Source: CBDCXE01 sp965223725 [NCBI: Nitrospinota bacterium] (GTDB lineage: Bacteria > Nitrospinota_A > UBA7883). Taken from it: a stretch of 64,000 nt of DNA. Position 1 is the stretch's first letter. Every line of letters starts with the position of its first letter. Where the stretch lies: positions 248,001-312,000 of the forward strand of contig CBDCXE010000006.1 of assembly GCA_965223725.1 (NCBI GenBank), read 5' to 3'. A program made the position numbers and the translations under genes. Below, in pieces: positions 7,963-17,122 of the stretch. The notes beneath the pieces are model-generated. The model had not been told where the DNA came from, ran no database searches, and worked only from the letters and a program-made list of their open reading frames with translations.

Positions 7963-10096
7963 TTATTCCATCCACATCAAGAACCAGCGCTATCTTCGAC
8001 CCGTCCAGCATCGACACCCCGGCGAATGCGCTTGGTTCTTTTGTTTGTACGGTTAGTTGTTTATATACTATCTGCCGCTGCTCCAGCACTGCGTCTACTA
8101 TCAGGCAGACTGTGGCGTTGCGCGATTCCACCAGCACGCATATGGCATCCCAAATGTTTTGGCGCGCCGGCTCGATATCAAACATGTCATGAGCCCTGAT
8201 GGCTGGGTATACCTTGCCGAACCGCTGTATTATCTCGCCCCGTCCCTTGACTTTGCTTACATGGCGTTGATCGACCTTGAACGTTTCTTTCACATTTTCC
8301 GCTGGTATCAAAAATATGCTGGAGCCGACAGCCAAGGTGAGCCCAAGCTTGATCCGTGTAGTATATGCAATGGGAGTGGCAAGTTTGACCACGAACCCTT
8401 GTCCGGGATTATTTTCCAGCGACAAGCTGCCGCCAAGCTCGTAGACGCCAGCGGCCAAAACATCCAGCCCCACGCCACGGCCCGATGTTTCCGTTATTTC
8501 CGCTGCTGTGGAAAAGCCAGGCAGTAAAGTCAAATCCAGAAGCTCCTTGTTTGTCAGCTTGTCTGCGTCACCATCCGATACCAGGCGCCGATGCAGCGCT
8601 GCGGCCCGCACCTTGCCCAGGTCGACCCCCCGCCCATCATCACTGATATTTATATACAGGTTCTGATTATCTGATTTCGCAGATATGGAGATTATCCCTT
8701 CTGGCGCCTTGCCCGCCTTTTCTCTCTGCTCCGGGCTCTCGATTCCATGGTCGGCGCTGTTTCTTACCAGGTGCACAAATATGGTTTCGAGCTTTTCCAG
8801 CAGGCTTTTATCAATCTCGATCTCGCCGCCGGTTGATTTAAATGCTATCTTTTTTCCAGTTTCGCGGGCCATGTTGCGCGCCAACCTCGGCAACTTGGTG
8901 AACGCTTTTTCCAGAGGGACTTTGCGGATTTCATACAGGTTTTTCTGTAGCTGTAACGACAATTCGCGAAACGACCGGTTGGAGTTTCGAAATATTATGG
9001 CAAGATCTTTCAGGTCGTCCGCCTCGAATTTTTTTTGGATAAAATTGAACATCTCGCTTAACGTTATAAGCTCGCCCACATGATCGGCGAACAGGTCCAG
9101 CAGATTCTCACTTATCCGCAAATAGCCCGCCTTGCGTATGTCAGGTTCTGCCGTCTGTTTCCCATCTGCCGTTGTTTCGGGTGCGCTCATTTCCTTGATG
9201 TCTGCTGTTTCCGGGCTGATTTTACTGATATTCTGGAAATAGATCTCCAGGTCGCCCGACAATGTCTCCGCCAGCAGCTCGTCAAAACCGATCTCTTCCT
9301 GATAGAACATTTCATTTTCTTGTTTTATATTCTCCAGCATATTTGCCAGTCGCCGGTCGCCCGCGTTTGTATGTTTATCAATGAGCCGGTCGATAACATT
9401 GGTAAAAATATGCATGGAATTCATTTCCGTGGCGCCATCGACTGCTTTTGCCAGAATATCTTTCAAAAACAGGTATTCCCTGGTCACATCCACCGAGCCG
9501 CATATATATCTGGACCCATCCGCCGTCCCCTTTCGTTTATCTTCCAGCAGATAAGGCGCATGCCCGCGGATGATGTCGAAAACCGCCGAGGCGGATGCTT
9601 TGGCGTCCGGGCTCAATCCATCCATTTCCGTGGCGCTGAATTTTACCAGGCTCGCCCGAAGCGCGTCGAGCTTCTGCTCCTGGGTGGTTTGGGCATAGCG
9701 CTCATCCAGCTGGCGGAGATAATGGATTTCGTTTGCCAATAGCTCCACATCCTGGGCGCTGCGATCACTCAGACGGTTGAATATCGATTTTAAATGATCG
9801 GAGCCTTCAATTATAAGTTGAGTGGTCTCGTCATCTATTTTCAGCCTTTTATCCCTGATGATATTCAGATAGTTTTCGAAGCTATGACAAAAAGTCTTTA
9901 TATTGGTCAGATTAAAAAAAGAGCTGTTACCTTTCAGCGAATGCACTTCCCGAAAAATTTTATGGATATATTCAGGATTTAAATCTGATTCAAGCGCCGT
10001 CGAATGTTGATCCAACAGAAGCAACAACTCATCCGACTCTTCCAGGAACGCATCAAAAAGCTCTTTGTCGATGATAACTGTATCCGAAGCCGCCAT
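7925..10096 (-). CDS. cheA: Chemotaxis histidine kinase CheA
   Basis: A 723-residue CheA. The N-terminal HPt domain carries the phosphorylated His52 in VHSLKGN. A less conserved linker spans about 115-325 and contains no obvious CheY-binding P2 domain. Dimerisation helices lie near 335-395, the HATPase domain near 400-570 has the N box LVRNSADHG, the G1 box DDGRGVD and the G2 box GRGVGLDV, and a CheW-like domain follows from about 575 to 715. It autophosphorylates and passes phosphate to receivers such as the fused CheD-receiver directly downstream, whose gene overlaps its 3' end. No MCP, CheW or CheR gene lies in the window, so the input is unknown; a flagellar or a non-motility pathway are both possible. 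Confidence 0.92.
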   Translation of the reverse strand: MAASDTVIIDKELFDAFLEESDELLLLLDQHSTALESDLNPEYIHKIFREVHSLKGNSSFFNLTNIKTFCHSFENYLNIIRDKRLKIDDETTQLIIEGSDHLKSIFNRLSDRSAQDVELLANEIHYLRQLDERYAQTTQEQKLDALRASLVKFSATEMDGLSPDAKASASAVFDIIRGHAPYLLEDKRKGTADGSRYICGSVDVTREYLFLKDILAKAVDGATEMNSMHIFTNVIDRLIDKHTNAGDRRLANMLENIKQENEMFYQEEIGFDELLAETLSGDLEIYFQNISKISPETADIKEMSAPETTADGKQTAEPDIRKAGYLRISENLLDLFADHVGELITLSEMFNFIQKKFEADDLKDLAIIFRNSNRSFRELSLQLQKNLYEIRKVPLEKAFTKLPRLARNMARETGKKIAFKSTGGEIEIDKSLLEKLETIFVHLVRNSADHGIESPEQREKAGKAPEGIISISAKSDNQNLYINISDDGRGVDLGKVRAAALHRRLVSDGDADKLTNKELLDLTLLPGFSTAAEITETSGRGVGLDVLAAGVYELGGSLSLENNPGQGFVVKLATPIAYTTRIKLGLTLAVGSSIFLIPAENVKETFKVDQRHVSKVKGRGEIIQRFGKVYPAIRAHDMFDIEPARQNIWDAICVLVESRNATVCLIVDAVLEQRQIVYKQLTVQTKEPSAFAGVSMLDGSKIALVLDVDGIIEQNQKRIAGGA

Positions 10097-10437
10097 TATA
10101 GACCTGGTTTATTGAGTAATGTCGCTGTCGGCTGGATTGAGGGCGCCTTGTATATCAATAGCATTTTCAAAACTCACCACACAGATGGTTACGTTCCTCC
10201 GTACTTTTATTATGAAAGGGTTTACCTCGATTTGCAAGTGGCGCCAGAACGACGCATTTATAGACTGTCGGGCTGGTTTTGTTTCTGCCGATCGAGTATG
10301 TAGCGTTCGCTTGCTTGCGGTTTTACTCTTAATGAAAGGAAGGGCCGGATAAATTGAACAAGAAAATGTATAGATATTTTCATTTATCCCGTCAGGGTAA
10401 TTGGGGCGCCCATGGCGCCTTGCTCTGGCCATGCCAG
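10097..10437. other. Intergenic stretch between cheA and tRNA-Arg
   Basis: About 340 bases with no gene I can support. The minus strand is open for 107 codons here (10109-10432), but its start would lie only six bases past the tRNA 3' end and the predicted protein shows no recognisable domain. The stretch presumably holds the cheA promoter, but I cannot point to a convincing one. Confidence 0.5.
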
Positions 10438-10514
10438 TGGTACGCCCGGCAGGATTCGAACCTGCGGCCTTTGGAACCGGAATCCAACACTCTATCCAGC
10501 TGAGCTACGGGCGC
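10438..10514 (-). tRNA. tRNA-Arg (anticodon CCG), CCA encoded
   Basis: On the minus strand the sequence folds as a complete cloverleaf. The acceptor stem GCGCCCG pairs with CGGGCGT (one G-U pair at the end), the D arm is GCTC/GAGT, the anticodon stem TTGGA/TCCAA encloses the loop TTCCGGT with anticodon CCG, and the T arm GCAGG/CCTGC encloses TTCGAAT. The discriminator is A and the CCA end is encoded at 10438-10440. It reads the Arg codon CGG. Confidence 0.95.
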
Positions 10515-10617
10515 ATCGTTTAAGGAATTTTATCACAAGTACACGTCTAAATAAGTAAGCGTTGAAAAAACTGATTAATATTTGGATATATATACTTCTA
10601 GCGTATATCATTAAAAC

Positions 10618-11562
10618 ATGAACTTAATAAAATGGATAATTACAGGTTGCATCTTGCTGTTTGCCCTATTTATGTTAAACCGGGATGGCGACACTGCAAA
10701 AACTGAATTCGATATCTCCAACCCGGTTGTCCCGTTGGAAAAAATCAAGTCAGGCGGACCTGGGAAAGATGACATACCCTCCATACTGAACCCGGGGTTT
10801 GTTCCGGCGGATCAGGCCGGCTCATTTCTGAAAGATTCCGACCGGGTATTGGCCCTTTCTATGAACGACGAACACCGCGCGTATCCGATTAAGATCCTTA
10901 ACTGGCATGAGATGGTGAACGATAAAATAGGTGATAAATCTATATTGATCACATTTTGCCCGCTTTGTGGTACCGGGATGTTATTTGATAGAGTGGTTGA
11001 CGGCAAAGAGCTGACGTTTGGAGTCTCTGGTCTGCTATACGAAAGCGACATGATTTTTTATGACCATCAGACAGAATCATTGTGGTCGCAAGTGGAGGGG
11101 AAGGCGATCACCGGTATAATGAGCGGCATGGAGCTGACGGCCCTTCCCATACGAAACACCACCTGGAGCGATTGGAAACGGAAACACCCGGATACGAAAA
11201 CGCTCGATATAAACACCGGCTATAAACGAAGCTACGATATTAATCCATATGAAGATTATGCTAAAACCGAGCTGTTGATGTTCCCGGTGTCAAATTCTGA
11301 TGCGCGTTTCGACAGAAAGGAAATGGTGATCGGCATCAGAATCAATGGCAAGGCGCGCGCCTATATCTATGACGACCTGGCCAAACTGGACAAACCGCTG
11401 GAAGACGAACTGGGCGGAGAGAAGATCGTGGTGCATTACGACAAGGACACAGCCACCGGCCATATCACGAACAAGGATGGAGCGGAACTGCCGTCGGTGG
11501 CCGGGTTCTGGTTCGCCTGGTATACGTTCAACCAGGATACCGACGTGTATACAATAGAATGA
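10618..11562 (+). CDS. DUF3179 domain protein, membrane-anchored
   Basis: A 314-residue protein with an N-terminal hydrophobic segment (about residues 5-20), either a signal peptide or an anchor, followed by a DUF3179 domain. Family hallmarks visible are TFCPLCGTG near residue 118, the FGVSG.LYESD stretch, and YDHQTESLW. The two Cys of CPLC suggest a metal or redox site, but the biochemical function of the family is not established to my knowledge. The gene stands alone between the tRNA and a convergent minus-strand gene. A short inverted repeat, CAGTATT and AATACTG around a four-base loop at 11564-11581, lies right after the stop and could act as a weak transcript end. Confidence 0.85.
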   Translation: MNLIKWIITGCILLFALFMLNRDGDTAKTEFDISNPVVPLEKIKSGGPGKDDIPSILNPGFVPADQAGSFLKDSDRVLALSMNDEHRAYPIKILNWHEMVNDKIGDKSILITFCPLCGTGMLFDRVVDGKELTFGVSGLLYESDMIFYDHQTESLWSQVEGKAITGIMSGMELTALPIRNTTWSDWKRKHPDTKTLDINTGYKRSYDINPYEDYAKTELLMFPVSNSDARFDRKEMVIGIRINGKARAYIYDDLAKLDKPLEDELGGEKIVVHYDKDTATGHITNKDGAELPSVAGFWFAWYTFNQDTDVYTIE

Positions 11563-11624
11563 CCAGTATTTATTAATACTGAGAACACCAGCAGAGGCTA
11601 GCGCTCTCATCTATAGCATTTATT

Positions 11625-13061
11625 CTACTCTTCTTCTGTCAGCAGGATTTCTTCGATGGCGTCCAGCTGTTCATCATCCCCGGCCTGGTCCGCCGGTAGC
11701 GCAGGCAATTGCCTGACCCGAAGCGCTCTGATAACCGCCGCTTTCACAATCGCTGCCTTACCCCTGTCCATCCCTTTAATAATGGCCTTTTTCAATTCTG
11801 CGATGGCAAGGGGCGGCTTTTGCATTATATTGGCGCCGCCGGCCCCGTCCGGTTGAACGAAATTGGTAAGTTTTGCGTTGTTGGCCATCAGCGATTCAAG
11901 GGTAATCCCGCCATCGATTTCAGAGGCGGCTTGTAGCATATCCGCGACCACAGCCTGATATCCAGGCAGGTTGTCATCTATTTCCTTACCCAGCAGATCT
12001 ATACCCACAGGAAGTTCTTCCAGCCGGTTCATCCAGTCCTCAACCATCGGGCCCTTGATTATGCCGCCATGCTGCGGCGCGATTACCTTGGGAATTCCAC
12101 AGGTTTCTTTCATTTTGGCGATAGAATACTTTATCGCTTCATTGTTGGGCATATAGATCGAATGGAAAGTAACCAGATCTCTCCATTGCTCTTCTATTGC
12201 CATCAATGGCGCCTCGGTAACATGGATCGAGGTCGCGCCGAAAAGATCACCCGTAAAAACTATACCGCTTTCCACATCGTATAACCCGAACGCGCCAGCA
12301 AAGTGGCAAAAGGGTGTGGGGAAGAATTTTATTGTGTGGCCTGTCACCAGCCTCAAGATCCATTTTTTGTCTTCGATATACCAAAACTTTTGAATACCAT
12401 AGTGGACCAGCAGTCGGGCCGTGGTCTCTGTGGATATACATATGGCATTCGGGTTCATCTCTGTAAGGAAAATAGCGTTAGAGCAAACATCAGGATCCTG
12501 GTGGTTGACAGAAAACAGTTGTATTTTAGAAAAGTCGACGATCTCCGAAATCCTGCGGGAGATATCAGGAAAATGAGCCTGGCTGCCAGGGTCGATAACC
12601 AGCCAAATTGGCCGACTGCCCGGCTTTTCAAACTTTTTGAGATAAACATTAATCTGCAGTGGAGACCCCTCTTTTCTATGGCCGACCCACCAGACATTTT
12701 TCCCGATCTCGACAGCGTTGTTAAGGTTAAACGACTCGCCCGTTCCCACTTCCTTTTTTTCATCTTTGGAAGCGGAGGCCTGGAAGATAAGCTCCTGCGC
12801 GTTGTGGGTGACTGATTGTTGTGGAGGAGTTTTGTAAGGAAGTTCGGTAATGACGCAATCGGACCAGCCCAGGCAGGTCATGATCGCCCGCTCTCCTATC
12901 AGGTCTTTTACTTTCGCATGGATGATCTCTCCACTTTTTACCCAGATGTGGCCAGCAATACCTTCACTTGCAACTTCCAGAAGAATAGTAACCTTCTTGG
13001 ATTGAATTAATTGAAGTGAATCAGCCAGATCGATATACAGGCTTGACCGAGACAACGTCAT
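11625..13061 (-). CDS. DUF4388 + metallo-beta-lactamase-fold protein, ODP-like putative oxygen sensor
   Basis: A 478-residue protein. Residues about 1-90 match the DUF4388 (PATAN-type) signalling domain. Residues about 115-330 form a metallo-beta-lactamase fold of the flavodiiron/ODP type, with metal ligands apparent as NHQDPD, the His of FCHFAG, the Asp of TGDLFG and the His of APQHGG. There is no flavodoxin domain, which separates it from NO or O2-reducing flavodiiron enzymes. ODP proteins are diiron oxygen-binding sensors that signal to CheA, and a CheA and a CheD-receiver lie about 1.5 kb away. The C-terminal 130 residues are helical and not recognised. A ribosome-binding site AAGGGG lies seven bases before the ATG. 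The sensory role is inferred. Confidence 0.7.
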   Translation of the reverse strand: MTLSRSSLYIDLADSLQLIQSKKVTILLEVASEGIAGHIWVKSGEIIHAKVKDLIGERAIMTCLGWSDCVITELPYKTPPQQSVTHNAQELIFQASASKDEKKEVGTGESFNLNNAVEIGKNVWWVGHRKEGSPLQINVYLKKFEKPGSRPIWLVIDPGSQAHFPDISRRISEIVDFSKIQLFSVNHQDPDVCSNAIFLTEMNPNAICISTETTARLLVHYGIQKFWYIEDKKWILRLVTGHTIKFFPTPFCHFAGAFGLYDVESGIVFTGDLFGATSIHVTEAPLMAIEEQWRDLVTFHSIYMPNNEAIKYSIAKMKETCGIPKVIAPQHGGIIKGPMVEDWMNRLEELPVGIDLLGKEIDDNLPGYQAVVADMLQAASEIDGGITLESLMANNAKLTNFVQPDGAGGANIMQKPPLAIAELKKAIIKGMDRGKAAIVKAAVIRALRVRQLPALPADQAGDDEQLDAIEEILLTEEE

Positions 13062-13399
13062 GACAATTTCCCCTTATCTAATTGACAATGGCTTCACAGC
13101 ATAACACTCTACTGCTTATTTTATATTGATTATTACATTCGACCACTCTCGACTATTCCAAATTTGAATAGCTGATATGATGCGCAATTAAACAACTGCG
13201 AATATTTTCCCTCAGAAACCAGTCGACTATTAATCCAATACTAACGGATACTTCAGTATGATCTGATCATTGCCTTATATCCTAAACCACTGAAATAAGA
13301 CCCCAACTTCAATTAATATTATCACATTCCGTCGCATTTGTGTAGAGAAATCACACCGGCGCGCCAAAGAACCTGCATAGCAGCCAGGTATTTTATTTC
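13062..13399. other. Intergenic stretch, nothing recognised
   Basis: About 340 A+T-rich bases between the ODP-like gene and a glycosyltransferase gene on the same strand. No open frame, RNA gene or clear repeat is visible. It should hold the promoter of the ODP-like gene. Confidence 0.5.
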
Positions 13400-14344
13400 T
13401 TACTTAACCGGGGATGACGGCGACGGCTTTCCAGGAGACCGCCGCTCCAGCATGTCGATCGCCCACTTTTCCAATGCGCAATATTTGTTGTATCTTTTTT
13501 TATGACCACGTATAGCAGAGCCTTTGGAGATGATGGAGGATTTGCGGGCGATCTCGTTTAATGTGATATCCGCCTGTTCCGATGTCAAAACCCCGCTATC
13601 CAGAATCTTTCTCAGGGAACGGACACGATAACGGTCCAGACCCCAGGTGGATTTGCTAAGCTGTGTCGCCTCACATCCAGGATTGTCATCGTTTCGTTTT
13701 ATAACAAGCTTTTCGTCGATGTAAGCCACCGAACGCCCTGCCATGATCCGCAGCCACAGATCATAATCCTCGCAAACCGGCAGCGATTCGTCGAACAGGC
13801 CGACCTTGTCAAACAATTCAGCATGGATCGCAACGGACGATGGCGAGATAAGACACATTTTCACTGACCTGCGAAAAAGCTCGTTATCACCGCTAACAGA
13901 ACCGGATTTCTGATGAATGTTTTTTGGGTTAACCCGTTTTTTATTCCTGATCCATTTTTCATCTGTGTGGATTATCCGGATGGAAGGGTCTGCTATTATC
14001 GCTTCGCGCTGCTGCGAAAGTTTATTAGGCTCCCACATGTCATCACTATCCAGGAACGTAACCCAGTCCGCGCTGGAATTATGTATACCCACATTTCGGG
14101 CCGAGCTGACACCACGGTTATCCTGTTTTATCAAAGTCACATTTGGGAAATCTCTGACGATATTATCTGCTGTTCCATCTGTGGAGCCATCATCGACAAC
14201 GATCAGCTCGTAATCTGTGAATGTCTGACCCAGCACCGATTCGATCGCCTCCCCCACCAGCGGCCAGCGGTTGAATGTGGGGATGACCACAGAAAAGAAA
14301 GGTTTCTTGCTATTTGCTTTACCCTCCCCTGTTTCTGTTTTCAA
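13400..14344 (-). CDS. Family 2 glycosyltransferase
   Basis: A 314-residue GT-A fold glycosyltransferase that would move a sugar from a nucleotide-sugar donor to a lipid, sugar or protein acceptor in the cytoplasm. The N-terminal motif SVVIPTFNR, the VVDDGSTDGT nucleotide-binding loop, and the DxD-type metal motif FLDSDDMW (about residue 98) are clear. The candidate catalytic base region CEDYDLWLR lies near residue 190. There is no transmembrane segment. The gene stands alone with no polysaccharide cluster around it, so substrate and product cannot be guessed. The C-terminal tail is rich in Pro and Ser. Confidence 0.88.
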   Translation of the reverse strand: MKTETGEGKANSKKPFFSVVIPTFNRWPLVGEAIESVLGQTFTDYELIVVDDGSTDGTADNIVRDFPNVTLIKQDNRGVSSARNVGIHNSSADWVTFLDSDDMWEPNKLSQQREAIIADPSIRIIHTDEKWIRNKKRVNPKNIHQKSGSVSGDNELFRRSVKMCLISPSSVAIHAELFDKVGLFDESLPVCEDYDLWLRIMAGRSVAYIDEKLVIKRNDDNPGCEATQLSKSTWGLDRYRVRSLRKILDSGVLTSEQADITLNEIARKSSIISKGSAIRGHKKRYNKYCALEKWAIDMLERRSPGKPSPSSPVK

Positions 14345-14546
14345 TAGCTTCCCTCCAATTTACCTAACGCCTAGTTCCAAAGGAAATAAGCAGGGGTATT
14401 GGGTCGATAAGTTTCATATTCATGTCCCAACCGGTATACAAGCTTGCGCTCTTCTTATGCCACCGGAGTGGTTGATACAATGGCGAACAAATGGTGAACC
14501 GAACACCATAATATCCAGGCAATCGCCGGCGCAAGATGTTCAAAAC

Positions 14547-14900
14547 TCATCCCGCCGGTTCAGTATCGTCGTCGGCTCCTTTGTTGTCACCGTCGCCGCC
14601 ATCGGCAGGCGCAGTCTCCAGCCGGGACAACCGCTCCCGCAGTTCATCCACTTCCGCTTTTGTGGCCAGCCCGGCGGAATCCATCACCCTTTTAACCGTG
14701 GTCTCGATGGTTTCGTTCAGCTTTTTCGAGTATTCATCCCGCGATTTATCGATCTCGTTAAACAGCCGCTCCCCCTCTTCCTTGCTCACCTTGCCCATCT
14801 CCGCCAGCTCATCGGTGACTTTTTTGAAATTCTCCTTCGATAGGGAAACAGCGCCCATACCCACTTTGGCGGCGTCCCTCAATGTTTCGAACATACCCAT
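14547..14900 (-). CDS. Phasin/PhaF-like coiled-coil protein
   Basis: A 117-residue charged helical protein. The first 60 residues resemble polyhydroxyalkanoate granule-associated (PhaF/PhaI-type) proteins, with the MFETLRDAAKVGMGAVSLS opening and a long amphipathic helix, and a short coiled coil lies near 75-95. The C-terminal 20 residues are rich in Asp, Gly and Ala and look disordered. It starts 31 bases after the stop of the UbiB-like gene on the same strand, a pairing I have seen for small phasin-like proteins and AarF kinases. No PHA synthase is present here, so a role in granules is not supported; it may instead be a membrane-associated partner of the kinase. Confidence 0.6.
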   Translation of the reverse strand: MGMFETLRDAAKVGMGAVSLSKENFKKVTDELAEMGKVSKEEGERLFNEIDKSRDEYSKKLNETIETTVKRVMDSAGLATKAEVDELRERLSRLETAPADGGDGDNKGADDDTEPAG

Positions 14901-14931
14901 ATCTATACCACTCCTTTGTGTAAATTATTGT

Positions 14932-16587
14932 TCACTCCAGCCGCCCCGACATCATGACGGCCCACAATATTCTCAGCCCCATGATGATGGCCACCACAAA
15001 CCCGGCCAACCCGAACACCGAATAGTCATATATCACCGGCGGCGCCTTGAAACTGAGCATCATGGCCGACCCGACAAACAGCGACGCGGTGATGATCCCG
15101 AATACCAGACGGTTGGCGGAATGCTCCAGTCCGCGGTGTTCCATATGGATCTCCAGCGAACCCTTGCGGAACCGCTCTATGATATCGAGCAGGGCGGAGG
15201 GGACATTTTCGGCGAAGGTCTGCATATCCTCGGTCAGCCGGGTCATCCTGGCCACCTTGCGCCCGATGGAAAATTTCAGAAGATTCATCTCGTCATGATA
15301 AGGCTCCACCACGGAAAACAGATTAAAGCCTGGCGACAACGCCCTGCTGGAGCCCTCCAGTGTGATCAAGGTCTTGATCAGCATCATGATCTCCGTCGGT
15401 AAAACGATATGATGACGATGGATGATGGAGACCATCTCGTTGAGGGCTTCAAACAGTTTAAGTTTCGCCACCGGCATCCCGCCATAAAACGAGATGAACT
15501 CCGCAAGGTCAGAGCCGAGCGCGTTCAGGTCCACATCCCGGGGCATGGCGCCAACCCGGGCAATTATCCGCGCCAGCTTGTCACTGTCCCTGGCCATGAT
15601 GGCCGCCACCATATCCTCTATATACTCACGCATCCTGCCGGAGAGCCTGCCCACCATGCCGAAATCGAGCAGGCCGATCCTGCCCCCGTCGCACAGCATT
15701 ATGTTGCCCGGATGCGGGTCTGCATGGTACAGCCCGTTCACGAAAATCATTTTCAGAAACAGTTGCGCGCCGGCCATCGCGATCTCGTCCCGTGGCAATT
15801 CTGTTTCGGTCGTGTCGTCCACCTTGTTCAGCGGCGTCCCTTCTATCCATTCCATCACCAGGATCCGCGATGTGGTCAGGTTTTCGTATACTTTAGGGAG
15901 CTTTACCGTCTCCTCATCTTCTAAATCTTCCGTGATGCTGATAATGTTCCGCGCTTCACGATTAAAATCGAGCTCGCGCATTATCGAGCGGGAGAACTGC
16001 TCGACAGTCTCCTTGGGGCGATAGTATCGTGATTCGTCCACATAATCTTCCAGCAACCCAGCCAGGTCGGACAAAATTTCCAGATCGGTTTCGACAACGT
16101 TATATATATCCGCATGCCGGACCTTGACGGCCACCTTCTCTCCCGATTTCAGCCATGCCACATGCGCCTGACCGATGGAAGCGGAAGCCACAGGCTCCAT
16201 ATCAAATTTTTCGAATAGTTCTTCCGGCTGTTTTCCCAATTCCTCGTTAAAGATTTTCTTAACGACATCGGGCGGGTCCGGCGGAACATTGGACTGCAGC
16301 TCTTTTAGTTCGTCAGATAACGCTACACCGACAAGGTCGGGCCGCAAAGAGAGCATCTGCCCGAACTTGATAAATGTCGGGCCCAGCTCCACAATCGCCC
16401 TGCGGACCCGCTCTTCCGTGGAAAGCTCCAACAGCTCTTTCGGGGACTGGCTCGATACGATCTCTTTAATGAAATCGAGGTTGATCCTGTGCGCCCAGTC
16501 CGCCAGGCCATACCGCACCAGCACCGCGAATATTTCACGATACCGAGTGAGATATCTCGAAGCTTTTCTGAGTGTTCCTAGCGCCAT
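14932..16587 (-). CDS. ubiB: UbiB/AarF-family atypical kinase-like ATPase
   Basis: A 551-residue ADCK/UbiB-family protein needed for, or supporting, isoprenoid quinone biosynthesis and lipid homeostasis at the inner membrane. The family-specific KFGQMLSLRPDL (KxGQ) motif, the alanine-rich loop ASASIGQAH replacing the glycine-rich loop, the catalytic YHADPHPGN and the metal-binding DFGMVG are all present. The C-terminus has two hydrophobic helices (about 490-515 and 520-545), as in UbiB. The phasin-like gene follows 31 bases downstream. No other ubiquinone or menaquinone genes are nearby, so which quinone it serves is unknown; the symbol follows the family name. Confidence 0.88.
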   Translation of the reverse strand: MALGTLRKASRYLTRYREIFAVLVRYGLADWAHRINLDFIKEIVSSQSPKELLELSTEERVRRAIVELGPTFIKFGQMLSLRPDLVGVALSDELKELQSNVPPDPPDVVKKIFNEELGKQPEELFEKFDMEPVASASIGQAHVAWLKSGEKVAVKVRHADIYNVVETDLEILSDLAGLLEDYVDESRYYRPKETVEQFSRSIMRELDFNREARNIISITEDLEDEETVKLPKVYENLTTSRILVMEWIEGTPLNKVDDTTETELPRDEIAMAGAQLFLKMIFVNGLYHADPHPGNIMLCDGGRIGLLDFGMVGRLSGRMREYIEDMVAAIMARDSDKLARIIARVGAMPRDVDLNALGSDLAEFISFYGGMPVAKLKLFEALNEMVSIIHRHHIVLPTEIMMLIKTLITLEGSSRALSPGFNLFSVVEPYHDEMNLLKFSIGRKVARMTRLTEDMQTFAENVPSALLDIIERFRKGSLEIHMEHRGLEHSANRLVFGIITASLFVGSAMMLSFKAPPVIYDYSVFGLAGFVVAIIMGLRILWAVMMSGRLE

Positions 16588-16754
16588 TTTTTCAATAATT
16601 TTCTCTTTATAACTATTTTACACTTTTATTGCGCTGGCGCGTTAGATGGAACTGCCCTTTGGCTTGCTTATCCATATCAACAAACCCTCAAACGTAACAG
16701 ATGCCTTGCCCAGGTCAAGCAGGATCGCGACAACTATATATAATCATAATAATT

Positions 16755-16894
16755 CATCTCCTTACTAACGTTTCTGCACATGTTGTGCATTAACTCGAGA
16801 TTACAATAGAAAATGTAATAGGCAAATAGCAGGTGAGGGATTTGGAGCATTTGGAGCATATGAGGCATATGAGGGATTTGAGGGATTTGAGGGT
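16755..16894. repeat. Dispersed repeat copy 1: hairpin leader plus six 9-nt units
   Basis: A hairpin TGCACA-tgt-TGTGCA (16775-16789) is followed, 51 bases later, by six direct 9-base units at 16841-16894. The units read TTTGGAGCA twice, then TATGAGGCA, TATGAGGGA, TTTGAGGGA and TTTGAGGGT. A second copy with the same layout lies at 40030-40185. The leader words GCATTAA, CGAGA and GCAGGTGAGGGATTTGGAGC are shared between the copies. Confidence 0.85.
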
Positions 16895-16931
16895 CCAATT
16901 TCACCAGTTTTAGCATGTTTTTGTCCATCCT

Positions 16932-16960
16932 TCCCCCTTAAAAAAGGGGACAAAGGGGGA
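16932..16960. repeat. Inverted repeat TCCCCCTT ... AAGGGGGA
   Basis: An eight-base perfect inverted repeat (16932-16939 and 16953-16960) around a purine-rich 13-base centre that repeats the AAGGGG word. It sits 37 bases after the 9-nt array. This kind of C-run/G-run element is common in intergenic regions of some bacteria, but I cannot tell whether it is mobile or a terminator. Confidence 0.6.
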
Positions 16961-17047
16961 TTTTCAACTTTCTTATCTAGTAAATAACTGATTTAACTCT
17001 GCATAGTATACCGCTTTCAACACACAGCGTTATTCTTAATTGTCAAT

Positions 17048-17122
17048 CCACCCCGGCCCTGCGCCATGATGGCGCTTTTAGCCCTGTCGGGGTGGCGGAA
17101 CGCCACATTTGGCCCTGTCGGG
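17048..17122. repeat. Nested inverted repeat with repeated GCCCTGTCGGG
   Basis: An outer stem CCACCCCG (17048-17055) pairs with CGGGGTGG (17088-17095) and encloses an inner hairpin GCGCCA-tga-TGGCGC (17061-17075). The word GCCCTGTCGGG occurs at 17081-17091 and again at 17112-17122. The structure is strong and unexplained; it may be a REP-like element or part of a structured leader. Confidence 0.65.

Noticed and set aside
10109-10432. A 107-codon minus-strand open frame between cheA and the tRNA, faintly like a STAS domain near its end.
   Set aside because: Its start lies six bases from the tRNA 3' end, the similarity is very weak, and composition is not gene-like in the first half.
16841-16894. 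The 9-nt array considered as a CRISPR array.
   Set aside because: Units are far too short and directly adjacent, with no spacers and no cas genes.
16734-16928. Minus-strand frame translating the 9-nt array into Pro/His/Met/Leu triplets, with a similar frame at 39983-40177.
   Set aside because: A 9-base array stays open in a frame by chance. The flanks conserve hairpin pairing, not protein sequence, and no ribosome-binding site is visible.
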